Origin: Lutispora sp041687175
GTDB lineage: Bacteria > Bacillota > Clostridia > Lutisporales > Lutisporaceae
DNA: 14,957 nucleotides
Direction: 5' to 3'
NCBI RefSeq assembly: GCF_041687175.1
Contig: NZ_JAWLCK010000068.1
Coordinates: forward strand, 1 to 14,957
Under the pieces are notes generated by a model, which worked only from the letters and a program-made list of their open reading frames with translations, did not search any database and was not told where the DNA came from. The position numbers and the translations under genes are program-made. Positions 6,937 to 13,371 of the stretch are shown here, piece after piece (the stretch's first letter is position 1; each line of letters begins with the position of its first letter).

Positions 6937-8826
6937 GTGAAGGATTTTGCTTTGGGAGAACTTTATCAGCAAACTATGGGAAGAGAATCAAAAAGGGCTC
7001 ATGGTAAGTTTTATACACCGGATTATATAATAGATTTTATGCTTGATAGAGTATTTTCAAATGTGAATATAGTCGAGAAACCTTCTATAAAGATACTGGA
7101 CCCTGCTTGCGGCTGCGGTTTTTTCCTTATAAAAGCCTATGACTTGCTTAAGGAAATGTTAAGAACCAATCTTAATGAATTAAGAGAGAAATATGCTGAT
7201 GAAATCCATGAAATAAACAAAAATGGGCATGTTATAAGAATCAATGGTGAACAGTATTGGCAGGAGGAAAACCTTCATTATCATTTACTTAAACACTGTC
7301 TTTATGGTGCGGATATAGACAGGGAAGCCCTCTGGTTATGCTCTGCCAGCCTTTTAGCCAAGGATAAAGGTGGGTATACTGATGAGCTCAATATAGTCTA
7401 TGGCGACAGCCTTTTTCGCTGGGAGAAATACTACAACAAAGAACAGTTAATTGATGAACTTCAAGAATACAGACTGGTCTACGGCATAAAAAACGGTAGA
7501 GACGATACAGTAGAATATGTGGATAGGGATAGGTTAGAAGAAATTCTAAAAAATAATGTATTCTGGTCTAACAAATATGATTATATCATTGGAAATCCCC
7601 CTTATGTAGGGCATAAGGAATTGACTATGGAATACAAGAAATGGTTATTGGATGAATATAAAGAAACATTCAAAGATAAGTCAGATCTTTCCTATTGCTT
7701 CTACCAAAGGGCATTGGAGGTTACTGAAAACAGTGGTGTAATTGGTTTTATATCCTCCAGATATTTTATGGAAAGTCCTACAGGCAGAAATCTCAGAGGA
7801 TACTTGAGGGATAATTGCAGGATTAATCGTATAGTTGATTTCTATGGAGAAGAGATTTTTCCCGGGGTAGGAGTAGCTGCAGCAATATATTTTATATCCA
7901 AGGAAGTGGATAATGATAATGAGATTGAAGTATGGAAGTATCAAGGAAGTAAGTTAAAAAACGTAGAACCAAAGGATTTTGAAATATTCAAGGTTAATCA
8001 AGATAAGATTTCAGAAGATAGATGGATTTTGATTCCAGATGAAAAGAGGAATATATTAGAAAGAATTGAGAATTCCTGTACAATTAGGCTTGGCGATATA
8101 GTGGAGAGCTTCCAGGGCATAATAACGGGCTGTGATAAAGCTTTTATAATGGATGAAAACACGATAAAAGCTTTAGCAATTGAAGAAGAACTGCTTAAAC
8201 CTTGGATAAAAAACAGTCATGTGGACAGATACAGAGTAAGAAATAGCAATTTGAAGCTTATTTATTCTGATTTCATAGATGAACCCCTGAAATATCCTAA
8301 CAGCATCATGCATATAGAACAATACAGAGAACGGTTGGAGAACAGAAGAGAATGCAGAAAAGGCCTTAGACTTTGGCATCAGCTTCAATGGGGCAGGAAT
8401 CCTGAACTTTTCATTAAGGAGAAGATTGTATACCCCTATAAGAGCACCGGTAACAGATTTGCTTTAGATAGAAGGGGCTGTTTCTGCAGTGCGGATGTCT
8501 ATTCCTTCGTATTGAAAGATGGAGTTGAGGGCTACTCTCTTCCGTTTCTGCTAGGGGTACTGAATTCCAGCCTATATGAGTTTTATTTCAAGCTTTTTGC
8601 CAAGAAGATGGGTAAAGATATATATGATTATTACCCCAATGCAGTGATGGATCTTAAAATACCGGACTATGAAGAATGCAAAGAGATAGATACTATTAGT
8701 CTGGAGCTCATAAGACTTCATGAAGAAGAACCTGATTCAGAAAGAATCGGTATTCTGGAAAAGGAGATAGACAATATACTTAAGGATCATTTCTCCATAA
8801 GAGCCAGTTCGCTTTTATTCAGATAA
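6937..8826 (+). CDS. Orphan N6-adenine DNA methyltransferase, CamA-like
   Basis: A 629-residue gamma-class (TaqI/Eco57I-like) DNA adenine methylase. The order is: an N-terminal segment with AHGKFYTPDYIIDFM (residues 21-35), the SAM-binding motif I DPACGCGFFL (55-64), GADID (124-128), the catalytic NPPY (220-223) in YDYIIGNPPYVGHKEL, then a C-terminal target-recognition region with SFQGIITGCDKAF (391-403), LQWGR (483-487), SADVYSF (518-524) and IYDYYPN (562-568). From memory, these C-terminal motifs and GHK after NPPY closely match CamA of Clostridioides difficile (577 residues, methylates CAAAAA, affects sporulation). The protein here is longer, with extra sequence around residues 90-110 and 160-212. 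The neighbours show no endonuclease or specificity subunit, so it looks like a solitary epigenetic methylase. It starts at GTG after AGGTGG with short spacing; an ATG at codon 14 is the alternative. Confidence 0.9.
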   Translation: MKDFALGELYQQTMGRESKRAHGKFYTPDYIIDFMLDRVFSNVNIVEKPSIKILDPACGCGFFLIKAYDLLKEMLRTNLNELREKYADEIHEINKNGHVIRINGEQYWQEENLHYHLLKHCLYGADIDREALWLCSASLLAKDKGGYTDELNIVYGDSLFRWEKYYNKEQLIDELQEYRLVYGIKNGRDDTVEYVDRDRLEEILKNNVFWSNKYDYIIGNPPYVGHKELTMEYKKWLLDEYKETFKDKSDLSYCFYQRALEVTENSGVIGFISSRYFMESPTGRNLRGYLRDNCRINRIVDFYGEEIFPGVGVAAAIYFISKEVDNDNEIEVWKYQGSKLKNVEPKDFEIFKVNQDKISEDRWILIPDEKRNILERIENSCTIRLGDIVESFQGIITGCDKAFIMDENTIKALAIEEELLKPWIKNSHVDRYRVRNSNLKLIYSDFIDEPLKYPNSIMHIEQYRERLENRRECRKGLRLWHQLQWGRNPELFIKEKIVYPYKSTGNRFALDRRGCFCSADVYSFVLKDGVEGYSLPFLLGVLNSSLYEFYFKLFAKKMGKDIYDYYPNAVMDLKIPDYEECKEIDTISLELIRLHEEEPDSERIGILEKEIDNILKDHFSIRASSLLFR

Positions 8827-8860
8827 TCATAGTTTACAACAAAATTAAAGGGTGATGAAT

Positions 8861-9199
8861 ATGAACATACAGATATTTGGAAGGAACAAATGCTTTGACA
8901 CAAAAAAAGCTCAGAGATATTTCAAAGAGCGGAACATAAAGTTTCAGTTTATTGATTTGAATATGAAAGGTCTGAGCAAGAGAGAGCTTGAGAGCGTAGC
9001 AGCGGCTGTGGGTTTCAATGATTTATTTGATACCAATGCAAAAAACTATGAAAAACTGAACTTACATAAAATAACCAATAAGTCCATCAGGCAAGAATTA
9101 CTACTAAATAATCCTGAACTGTATAAGACCCCCATTGTAAGAAATGGAAGGCAGGCAACTGTAGGATATAAGCCGGAGGTATGGAAAACCTGGGAATAG
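8861..9199 (+). CDS. ArsC/Spx-family thioredoxin-fold protein with a single cysteine
   Basis: A 112-residue protein of the ArsC/Spx/YffB-like family. I chose the ATG at 8861, six bases after AAAGGGTG; in-frame GTG 8852 and ATG 8855 would overlap that site. The active-site loop is FGRNKCFDTKKAQRYF, with Cys11 and no second cysteine anywhere. The Spx and MgsR type has CxxC, which is absent here. KTPIVRNGRQATVGY (89-103) supplies the family cis-proline loop. Family members include arsenate reductases, glutaredoxin-like proteins and the RNA-polymerase-binding Spx. With one Cys, an arsenate reductase-like thiol chemistry with an external reductant is possible. No arsenical pump or ArsR regulator is adjacent, so the arsenic role is unproven. 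It lies 34 bases after the methylase, probably cotranscribed. Confidence 0.85.
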   Translation: MNIQIFGRNKCFDTKKAQRYFKERNIKFQFIDLNMKGLSKRELESVAAAVGFNDLFDTNAKNYEKLNLHKITNKSIRQELLLNNPELYKTPIVRNGRQATVGYKPEVWKTWE

Positions 9200-9214
9200 A
9201 AAGGGGAGAGCCAT

Positions 9215-10051
9215 GTGAAATTGACAGTTCTTGTGGACAATAATACACTGATTGACAGATATTTGCTTGGAGAACCTGGTGTGTCATATCTGATTCAGGA
9301 AGAAGGGCAGAATATACTTTTTGATGTCGGATATTCTGATGCTTTCATAAGAAATGGGAATAGTATGAACATGAATATGAATAATCTAGACTCTGTGGTG
9401 ATTTCCCATGGTCACATGGATCACACTTGGGGATTATTCTATCTCATAAAATATTTTACAGAAGCTAGAATCGAAGGTATTGAATATAAGAAGCCGGATC
9501 TGCTTTCACACCCTTGGTCATTCTTACCAAAGACTGTAGAAGATGAAGAAATCGGTACCATAATAACAGAAGATACTCTAGCCAGGTATTTTAATATGAA
9601 GCTGAGTAAGGAACCTGTATGGCTGACAGAAAAACTTGTTTTTCTGGGAGAGATAGAGAGAAATAACGACTTTGAGAACAAGAAGCCTATTGGCAATATT
9701 CATATTAACGGGGATATGACGGAGGATTATCTCTTGGACGACTCTGCTATGGCTTATAAGTCAAAAGAAGGCTTGATAATCATTACAGGATGCTCTCACG
9801 CTGGAATATGCAATATCATGGAGTATGCCAGAAAAGTGTGCAAAGATGATAGGATCGCAGATGTTGTAGGTGGTTTTCATCTGCTTGATCCAGAGGAAGA
9901 AGTGCTGAACAACACCTGTGATTATATTAAGTCAAACAATGTGAAACTTCTTCATGCGTGTCATTGCACAGACTTGAAATCCAAGATTGAACTTTCAAAA
10001 TCCTGTACCATCAAAGAAGTAGGTGCTGGCATGATTTTGGAGTATGATTAA
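9215..10051 (+). CDS. Metallo-beta-lactamase-fold hydrolase
   Basis: A 278-residue MBL-fold protein starting at GTG 9215, seven bases after AAAGGGGAG; the overlapping ATG at 9213 is followed at once by a stop. The dinuclear metal site is evident: SHGHMDHTWG (residues 64-73, HxHxDH), GCSHAG (192-197) and GGFHLL (219-224, distal His222). The leading VDNNTL and the layout with a long insert between HxHxDH and GCSHAG match the group annotated as 7,8-dihydropterin-6-methyl-4-(beta-D-ribofuranosyl)aminobenzene-5'-phosphate synthase-like hydrolases. That name is historical and does not establish a substrate. It is cytoplasmic, with no signal peptide. It follows the ArsC-like gene by 15 bases, so the two are very likely cotranscribed. 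Confidence 0.9.
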   Translation: MKLTVLVDNNTLIDRYLLGEPGVSYLIQEEGQNILFDVGYSDAFIRNGNSMNMNMNNLDSVVISHGHMDHTWGLFYLIKYFTEARIEGIEYKKPDLLSHPWSFLPKTVEDEEIGTIITEDTLARYFNMKLSKEPVWLTEKLVFLGEIERNNDFENKKPIGNIHINGDMTEDYLLDDSAMAYKSKEGLIIITGCSHAGICNIMEYARKVCKDDRIADVVGGFHLLDPEEEVLNNTCDYIKSNNVKLLHACHCTDLKSKIELSKSCTIKEVGAGMILEYD

Positions 10052-10082
10052 GTGTAGTAACACAAGCGAAACAATCTTTTTA

Positions 10083-10111
10083 TTGACATATGATATAAAT
10101 AGGTCTATACT
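10083..10111 (+). promoter_or_regulatory. Strong sigma-A promoter for the 10177-11318 gene trio
   Basis: A perfect TTGACA (10083-10088), a 17-base spacer and TATACT (10106-10111). The expected transcription start is near 10118. The -10 lies partly inside the left arm of the inverted repeat at 10108-10154. Confidence 0.8.
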
Positions 10112-10154
10112 GCAATTAGTAATTTACTAATTTACTAAATTACTGATTGCAGTA
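10108..10154. terminator. 19-bp inverted repeat with T-run, overlapping a promoter
   Basis: The left arm (10108-10126, begins TACTGCAATTAG) pairs with the right arm (10136-10154, ends GATTGCAGTA) over 19 positions with a single G-U wobble. The loop is nine bases. TTTTT follows at 10155-10159. As RNA this is an intrinsic terminator for transcripts coming from the metallo-beta-lactamase gene. As DNA it also covers the -10 and start site of the next promoter. Inside it, AATTTACT occurs twice in tandem (10121-10136), followed by the near copy AAATTACT (10137-10144), so the stretch is both a dyad and a set of direct repeats. Confidence 0.75.
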
Positions 10155-10176
10155 TTTTTATTTGGAGGTTATGATT

Positions 10177-10656
10177 ATGAAGATACCAACAACATTGAAA
10201 CATAAACCTGTCATAGTATCGGAAAACTATGAAAATGTAGATGGCAGATATGCATATAACACCGATGCCAAGGGATTGTCATTGGGATTGGCCCAGTGGA
10301 ACGATAGAGGCAAGGTGGATATTTCAGCTAAGGTATGGAGATACACTGGGGAAAAATGGTCAAGACAGTCTGAAGAGCTGCCTTTGCATAGAGTACTTGA
10401 CCTAGCAATACTTGTTTGCAGAGCAAAGCTGCATTTCAGAGAAGCCTATCGATATGAGAAGCTATATGATCCAGAAAACCCTGTAATAGACAGAGTTGGA
10501 CTGCAGGGGGATGCTATGACAGTGGCTGTATGCACAGACAATGAAAAGATTGATGAGGATATTAAGCTCTTCAGTCAGGCCCTCAGCAATGATGATGAGC
10601 TTATAGGTGAGAGGTTGTTTACTTTATCAAGAATATTAAAAGAGATGGGGTATTAA
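10177..10656 (+). CDS. Conserved-looking protein of unknown function (possibly DUF6530)
   Basis: A 159-residue soluble protein. I chose the ATG at 10177, eight bases after GGAGG; the in-frame ATG at 10171 is only two bases from it, and a TTG at 10147 lies inside the upstream hairpin. There is no signal peptide or membrane segment. Distinctive stretches are NTDAKGLSLGLAQWN (residues 28-42), AKVWRYTGEKWSRQSEELPL (51-70) and HRVLDLAIL (71-79). It is rich in Trp, Arg and Glu at apparently invariant spots, which suggests a binding or catalytic pocket. It recalls a family I remember as DUF6530, but I am not certain of that number, and no function is known to me. It is the first gene of a tight trio with a DUF2087 protein and a GIY-YIG protein. 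Confidence 0.8.
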   Translation: MKIPTTLKHKPVIVSENYENVDGRYAYNTDAKGLSLGLAQWNDRGKVDISAKVWRYTGEKWSRQSEELPLHRVLDLAILVCRAKLHFREAYRYEKLYDPENPVIDRVGLQGDAMTVAVCTDNEKIDEDIKLFSQALSNDDELIGERLFTLSRILKEMGY

Positions 10657-10659
10657 TTG

Positions 10660-10962
10660 ATGAATGATATAAAGAAAGAAGTTAATATTTCAGCCTTTCT
10701 GGATGAGGAGGGTAAAATAAAGCAGTGGCCTGCAGCCAGCAAAAATAAAATAGCTATAGTAGGTTATTTAGCCAGCAAGTTTGAAAAGAATAGGATCTAC
10801 GATGAAAAAGAGGTCAATGAGATTATAAATCAGTGGCATACTTTTAAAGATTATTTTTTGCTGAGAAGGTCACTGATTGATTATAAGTTGCTGGGGAGAA
10901 CTCGAAATGGAGCAGAGTATTGGGTTATCCCTAAAGAAGATGAAATAGAAGGTGACAACTGA
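10660..10962 (+). CDS. DUF2087-domain protein
   Basis: A 100-residue protein made almost entirely of a DUF2087 domain. The signature runs from FLDEEGKIKQWPAASKNK (residues 13-30) through YLASKF (36-41) and YDEKEVNEIINQWHTFKD (47-64) to LLRRSLIDYKLLGRTRNG (67-84) and AEYW. In other proteins this domain often sits at the C-terminus of LuxR- or ArsR-like regulators, and it has a winged-helix-like look: a helical DEKEVNEII segment followed by an RR helix and a beta-hairpin with RTRNGAEYW. Here no separate helix-turn-helix domain is attached. The ATG at 10660 is preferred over the TTG at 10657. It begins 3 bases after the previous stop and its own stop overlaps the next start. A nucleic-acid-binding or regulatory role is inferred. 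Confidence 0.87.
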   Translation: MNDIKKEVNISAFLDEEGKIKQWPAASKNKIAIVGYLASKFEKNRIYDEKEVNEIINQWHTFKDYFLLRRSLIDYKLLGRTRNGAEYWVIPKEDEIEGDN

Positions 10963-11318
10963 TGGACAGGAAAAAAGAATTAAAAGAATGGTATAAGCAG
11001 ATGAAGCCTGACATGGGTATATTCATGATTCGATGTAAAGCAAATAACAAATGCTATATTCAGGCAACCCATGATTTGAGAGGTGTGATGAATGGCACCA
11101 GGGTAAAGCTCGGCGCCAACATGCATCCTTGCAGAGAACTACAGAAAGAATGGAAAGAATACGGTGAAGAGAATTTTACTGTTGAAATCCTTGAAAATCT
11201 TGAATATGACAAGGATGAAACCAAAACAGACTACAAGGATGAGTTAGCATTGTTGCATATGATCTGGGAAGAAAAGCTGGCAAAGGAAGGCTTAGAGTTT
11301 TACAAAAAGAACAGTTGA
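10962..11318 (+). CDS. GIY-YIG-fold protein with degenerate catalytic motifs
   Basis: A 118-residue protein whose start overlaps the previous stop (TGATG), with an AGGTGA site upstream. It resembles the small GIY-YIG family often annotated near LuxR/DUF2087-type proteins. The GIY signature is GIF (residues 19-21) and the YIG signature is CYIQ (31-34). So the first catalytic tyrosine is Phe and the YIG glycine is Gln. The rest of the family pattern is present: a DLRG turn, LGANMHPCRELQKEW (51-65) and NFTVEILE (71-78), ending in a charged helix. Loss of the GIY tyrosine argues against classical nuclease chemistry, though an activity through other residues cannot be excluded. Translational coupling to the DUF2087 gene suggests the two proteins work together. 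Confidence 0.85.
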   Translation: MDRKKELKEWYKQMKPDMGIFMIRCKANNKCYIQATHDLRGVMNGTRVKLGANMHPCRELQKEWKEYGEENFTVEILENLEYDKDETKTDYKDELALLHMIWEEKLAKEGLEFYKKNS

Positions 11319-11389
11319 GTGCCAAGAAGTGAAGTTAGGCAGTTATTGAGGTAATTAGTTACACAAAAGATGGGAGAGAACGCACACAT

Positions 11390-12601
11390 ATGAATAAAAA
11401 CTGGAAGAAGAACATAGTACTTTTTTTAGCTAGCCAGACCATATCGCTTTTCGGATCATCTTTGGTCCAGTATGCGATAATGTGGTTTATTACACTGGAA
11501 ACAAAGTCTGGAGTGATGATGACAATATCTATTATATGCGGTTTTGTGCCTAACTTTTTTCTTGCGCCTTTTGCAGGGGTATGGGCTGACCGATATAACA
11601 GAAAACTGCTGATTATTCTATCAGACTCTCTGATTGCAATAGCTACACTTATTTTAGCCATATTGTTTTTTATGGGGTATGGATCAGTATGGTTGTTGTT
11701 TGGAATGTCCGCAGTACGCTCTATTGGATCAGCAATTCAAATTCCAGCTGTTGGAGCATTTATACCTCAGATTGTGCCGGAGGATAAGCTAACCAAGGTG
11801 AATGCAGCAAACGGAAGCATACAGTCTTTGATTATGCTGATATCCCCTATGCTTAGCAGTGCACTGCTAACTATAACAGATATTGAAGCCATATTCTTTA
11901 TCGACGTTATAACAGCTGCCATTGCTGTTTTTACTCTGCTTTTGTTTTTAAATGTACCGACTCATGGGAAGGCATTGGAAAAGAAGAAAATGAACTATTT
12001 TACTGATTTGAAGGAAGGCTTCGTCTATATCAGGAACCATGAGTATGTGAGGAAGTTCTTTCTATTTGGAGCCATATTCTTTTTCCTGATCGCACCTGCT
12101 TCATTTTTAACACCTCTGCAGGTAACAAGAAACTTTGGCGAAGACGTAAGAAAATTGGCAGCAATTGAAATGATTTTTTCAATAGGAATGATGGCAGGTG
12201 GTATGATTATGGCTTACTGGGGAGGATTCAAGAATAAGATCCACACCATGACATTGTCCAGTCTGATTATTGGAATATGTACTGTGGCACTTGGGCTGGT
12301 TCCATCTTTCGTGCTATATTTGGCAATAATGTGCCTCTTTGGAGTATCTGTACCATTCTTTAATACACCGGCTACTGTTCTACTGCAGCAGAAGGTAGAG
12401 GAGAACTTCTTGGGCAGAATATTTGGTGTCTTTGGTATGATATCAAGCTCCATGATGCCTATTGGTATGCTTGTGTTTGGTCCGGCTGCCGACATCATAC
12501 GAATAGAATGGCTGCTTGTAGGAACAGGCATACTGCTGTTTATTCAGAGCTTTTTCCTGATTGGCGACAAAGCACTGGTTGAAGCTGGGAAGGGCAGTTA
12601 G
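11390..12601 (+). CDS. MFS efflux transporter, macrolide/multidrug DHA3-like
   Basis: A 403-residue major facilitator with about 12 membrane segments. The loop between helices 2 and 3 carries motif A as GVWADRYNRKLL (residues 63-74). The N-terminal FLASQTISLFGSSLVQYAIMWF and the later NAANGSIQSLIMLISP are typical of the MefA-like (DHA3) branch, which holds macrolide and other drug or siderophore exporters. The substrate is unknown, and naming it a resistance gene would go too far. It starts at ATG 11390 with a GGGAG site 13 bases away, so initiation may be weak. No clear promoter or terminator separates it from the GIY-YIG gene 71 bases upstream. Its stop overlaps the stop of the convergent Crp/Fnr gene by four bases. 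Confidence 0.88.
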   Translation: MNKNWKKNIVLFLASQTISLFGSSLVQYAIMWFITLETKSGVMMTISIICGFVPNFFLAPFAGVWADRYNRKLLIILSDSLIAIATLILAILFFMGYGSVWLLFGMSAVRSIGSAIQIPAVGAFIPQIVPEDKLTKVNAANGSIQSLIMLISPMLSSALLTITDIEAIFFIDVITAAIAVFTLLLFLNVPTHGKALEKKKMNYFTDLKEGFVYIRNHEYVRKFFLFGAIFFFLIAPASFLTPLQVTRNFGEDVRKLAAIEMIFSIGMMAGGMIMAYWGGFKNKIHTMTLSSLIIGICTVALGLVPSFVLYLAIMCLFGVSVPFFNTPATVLLQQKVEENFLGRIFGVFGMISSSMMPIGMLVFGPAADIIRIEWLLVGTGILLFIQSFFLIGDKALVEAGKGS

Positions 12602-12614
12602 TCATCTAACTGCC
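12593..12614. terminator. Hairpin at overlapping convergent stop codons
   Basis: GGCAGTTAG (12593-12601) and CTAACTGCC (12606-12614) form a perfect 9-bp stem with loop TCAT. It spans the stop codons of both the MFS gene and the Crp/Fnr gene. A smaller dyad, GTGCCTGGCAC (12615-12625), follows. Neither strand has a T-run, so it is not a standard intrinsic terminator. It may still limit readthrough or protect 3' ends. Confidence 0.5.
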
Positions 12615-13272
12615 GTGCCTGGCACATCATGATCCAGTCCCTGCCATAGTCAACTAAACCTTCCTTTCTCATCTTTTGAAGCTCGCGAGAGAGGGAGGTT
12701 CTTTGTATTCCAAATCTTTCAGCCAACTCTTTTTTCGTCATGTTAAGCTTTATTCTGCTGCTGCCCTGAATTTGACATTCAAAAGCAAGAAAGTCCAATA
12801 TTAGTTGTCTTATGCTCTTTCCTGATATTAACTTTATCTTGTCTGTGAGAAATATTGAACGGTCCGATAGGTATTGGAGCAATATAGCCAAAAAGTTTTT
12901 ATTTTTCATAGCCAGATCCAGTATAGTTTCCTTTTTGATATGTAGCATAGTACAATCAGATTTGGCACTTATGGTCATGGGATAAAAGCTCTTCTGAGAG
13001 AACATTAGATTAAGGCCTATGATGTCTCCCTTTGTAAAATCTGATACAGTGAGTGAATTGCCGTCTTCGGTGATACTTTGAACTATTACGGATCCGTAAA
13101 GCACCAGATCTAAGGTTTTACACTTCTCATTCTGAAGGTATATTATAGAGCCCTTTCGATATTTACTTATTTTATGGTTATTATCATTCAAAAGTTCTCT
13201 TATTTCTTCATCTATCAAATTACTAAATAGAGCATTTGCTTTAAATATATAAGAATATTCTTTGATGATCAT
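12598..13272 (-). CDS. Crp/Fnr-family transcriptional regulator
   Basis: A 224-residue regulator. Residues about 14-130 form a cyclic-nucleotide-binding-like beta-roll (YRKGSIIYLQNEKCKTLDLVLYGSV, then FTKGDIIGLN), followed by the dimerisation helix (about 120-150). A winged helix-turn-helix, MTKKELAERFGIQRTSLSRELQKMRKEGLV (178-207), comes last. The cysteines (51, 107, 166, 216) are scattered, with no FNR-type N-terminal cluster. The cAMP-contact RxS pattern of true Crp is not evident, so the effector is unknown; redox, heme or nitrogen oxides are family precedents. It starts at ATG 13272, five bases after AGGAGA. It is divergent from the split permease, with a matching palindrome between them, so autoregulation plus control of the permease is the natural inference. 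Confidence 0.9.
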   Translation of the reverse strand: MIIKEYSYIFKANALFSNLIDEEIRELLNDNNHKISKYRKGSIIYLQNEKCKTLDLVLYGSVIVQSITEDGNSLTVSDFTKGDIIGLNLMFSQKSFYPMTISAKSDCTMLHIKKETILDLAMKNKNFLAILLQYLSDRSIFLTDKIKLISGKSIRQLILDFLAFECQIQGSSRIKLNMTKKELAERFGIQRTSLSRELQKMRKEGLVDYGRDWIMMCQARQLDD

Positions 13273-13295
13273 AATTTCTCCTATTTCTCTAAAAT

Positions 13296-13311
13296 AGTTA
13301 CCACAGTAACT
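13296..13311. promoter_or_regulatory. Crp/Fnr-type operator
   Basis: AGTTAC-CACA-GTAACT is a perfect palindrome of 6-bp half-sites with a 4-bp centre. The 5-4-5 core (GTTAC N4 GTAAC) has the same geometry as FNR-type sites (TTGAT N4 ATCAA). It lies between the divergent Crp/Fnr and permease genes. Its centre is about 40 bases upstream of the predicted permease transcription start, the class-II activator position. It is about 20 bases downstream of the predicted regulator transcription start, a repressing position. Confidence 0.72.
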
Positions 13312-13328
13312 GTTTTTATTTCAGTTTT

Positions 13329-13355
13329 ATTATAACATTAATAAAAACATTTCAA
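13329..13355. promoter_or_regulatory. Overlapping divergent -10 elements for the regulator and the split permease
   Basis: On the minus strand TATAAT occupies 13334-13329, with TTGAAA at 13355-13350 as a -35 with a short 15-base spacer; this would drive the Crp/Fnr gene. On the plus strand TATAAC (13331-13336) overlaps it and would drive the permease genes. At the expected plus-strand -35 position (13308-13313, AACTGT) there is no match, and the Crp/Fnr-type palindrome is there instead. Confidence 0.5.
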
Positions 13356-13371
13356 AATAGGAGGTTGGCTG

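Noticed and set aside
6752..6940. 62-codon open frame across the aminotransferase-methylase gap
   Set aside because: It runs through both promoters, starts inside the aminotransferase gene on the opposite strand, and has low-complexity composition with no family resemblance.
8861..9199. An arsenic resistance locus formed by the ArsC-like gene and the ArsP-like permeases
   Set aside because: They lie over 4 kb apart in different units, no ArsR-type regulator is present, and the permease similarity to ArsP is general. The evidence does not support an arsenic assignment.
10147..10176. TTG 10147 or ATG 10171 as starts of the first gene of the trio
   Set aside because: The TTG lies in the right arm of the hairpin, upstream of the ribosome binding site. 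The ATG at 10171 is only two bases from GGAGG. ATG 10177 has normal spacing.
6937..11318. A restriction-modification or defence island around the methylase
   Set aside because: No endonuclease, specificity subunit, helicase or integrase motif was found in the neighbours. The GIY-YIG protein is degenerate, lies in a separate transcription unit and does not look like a restriction enzyme.
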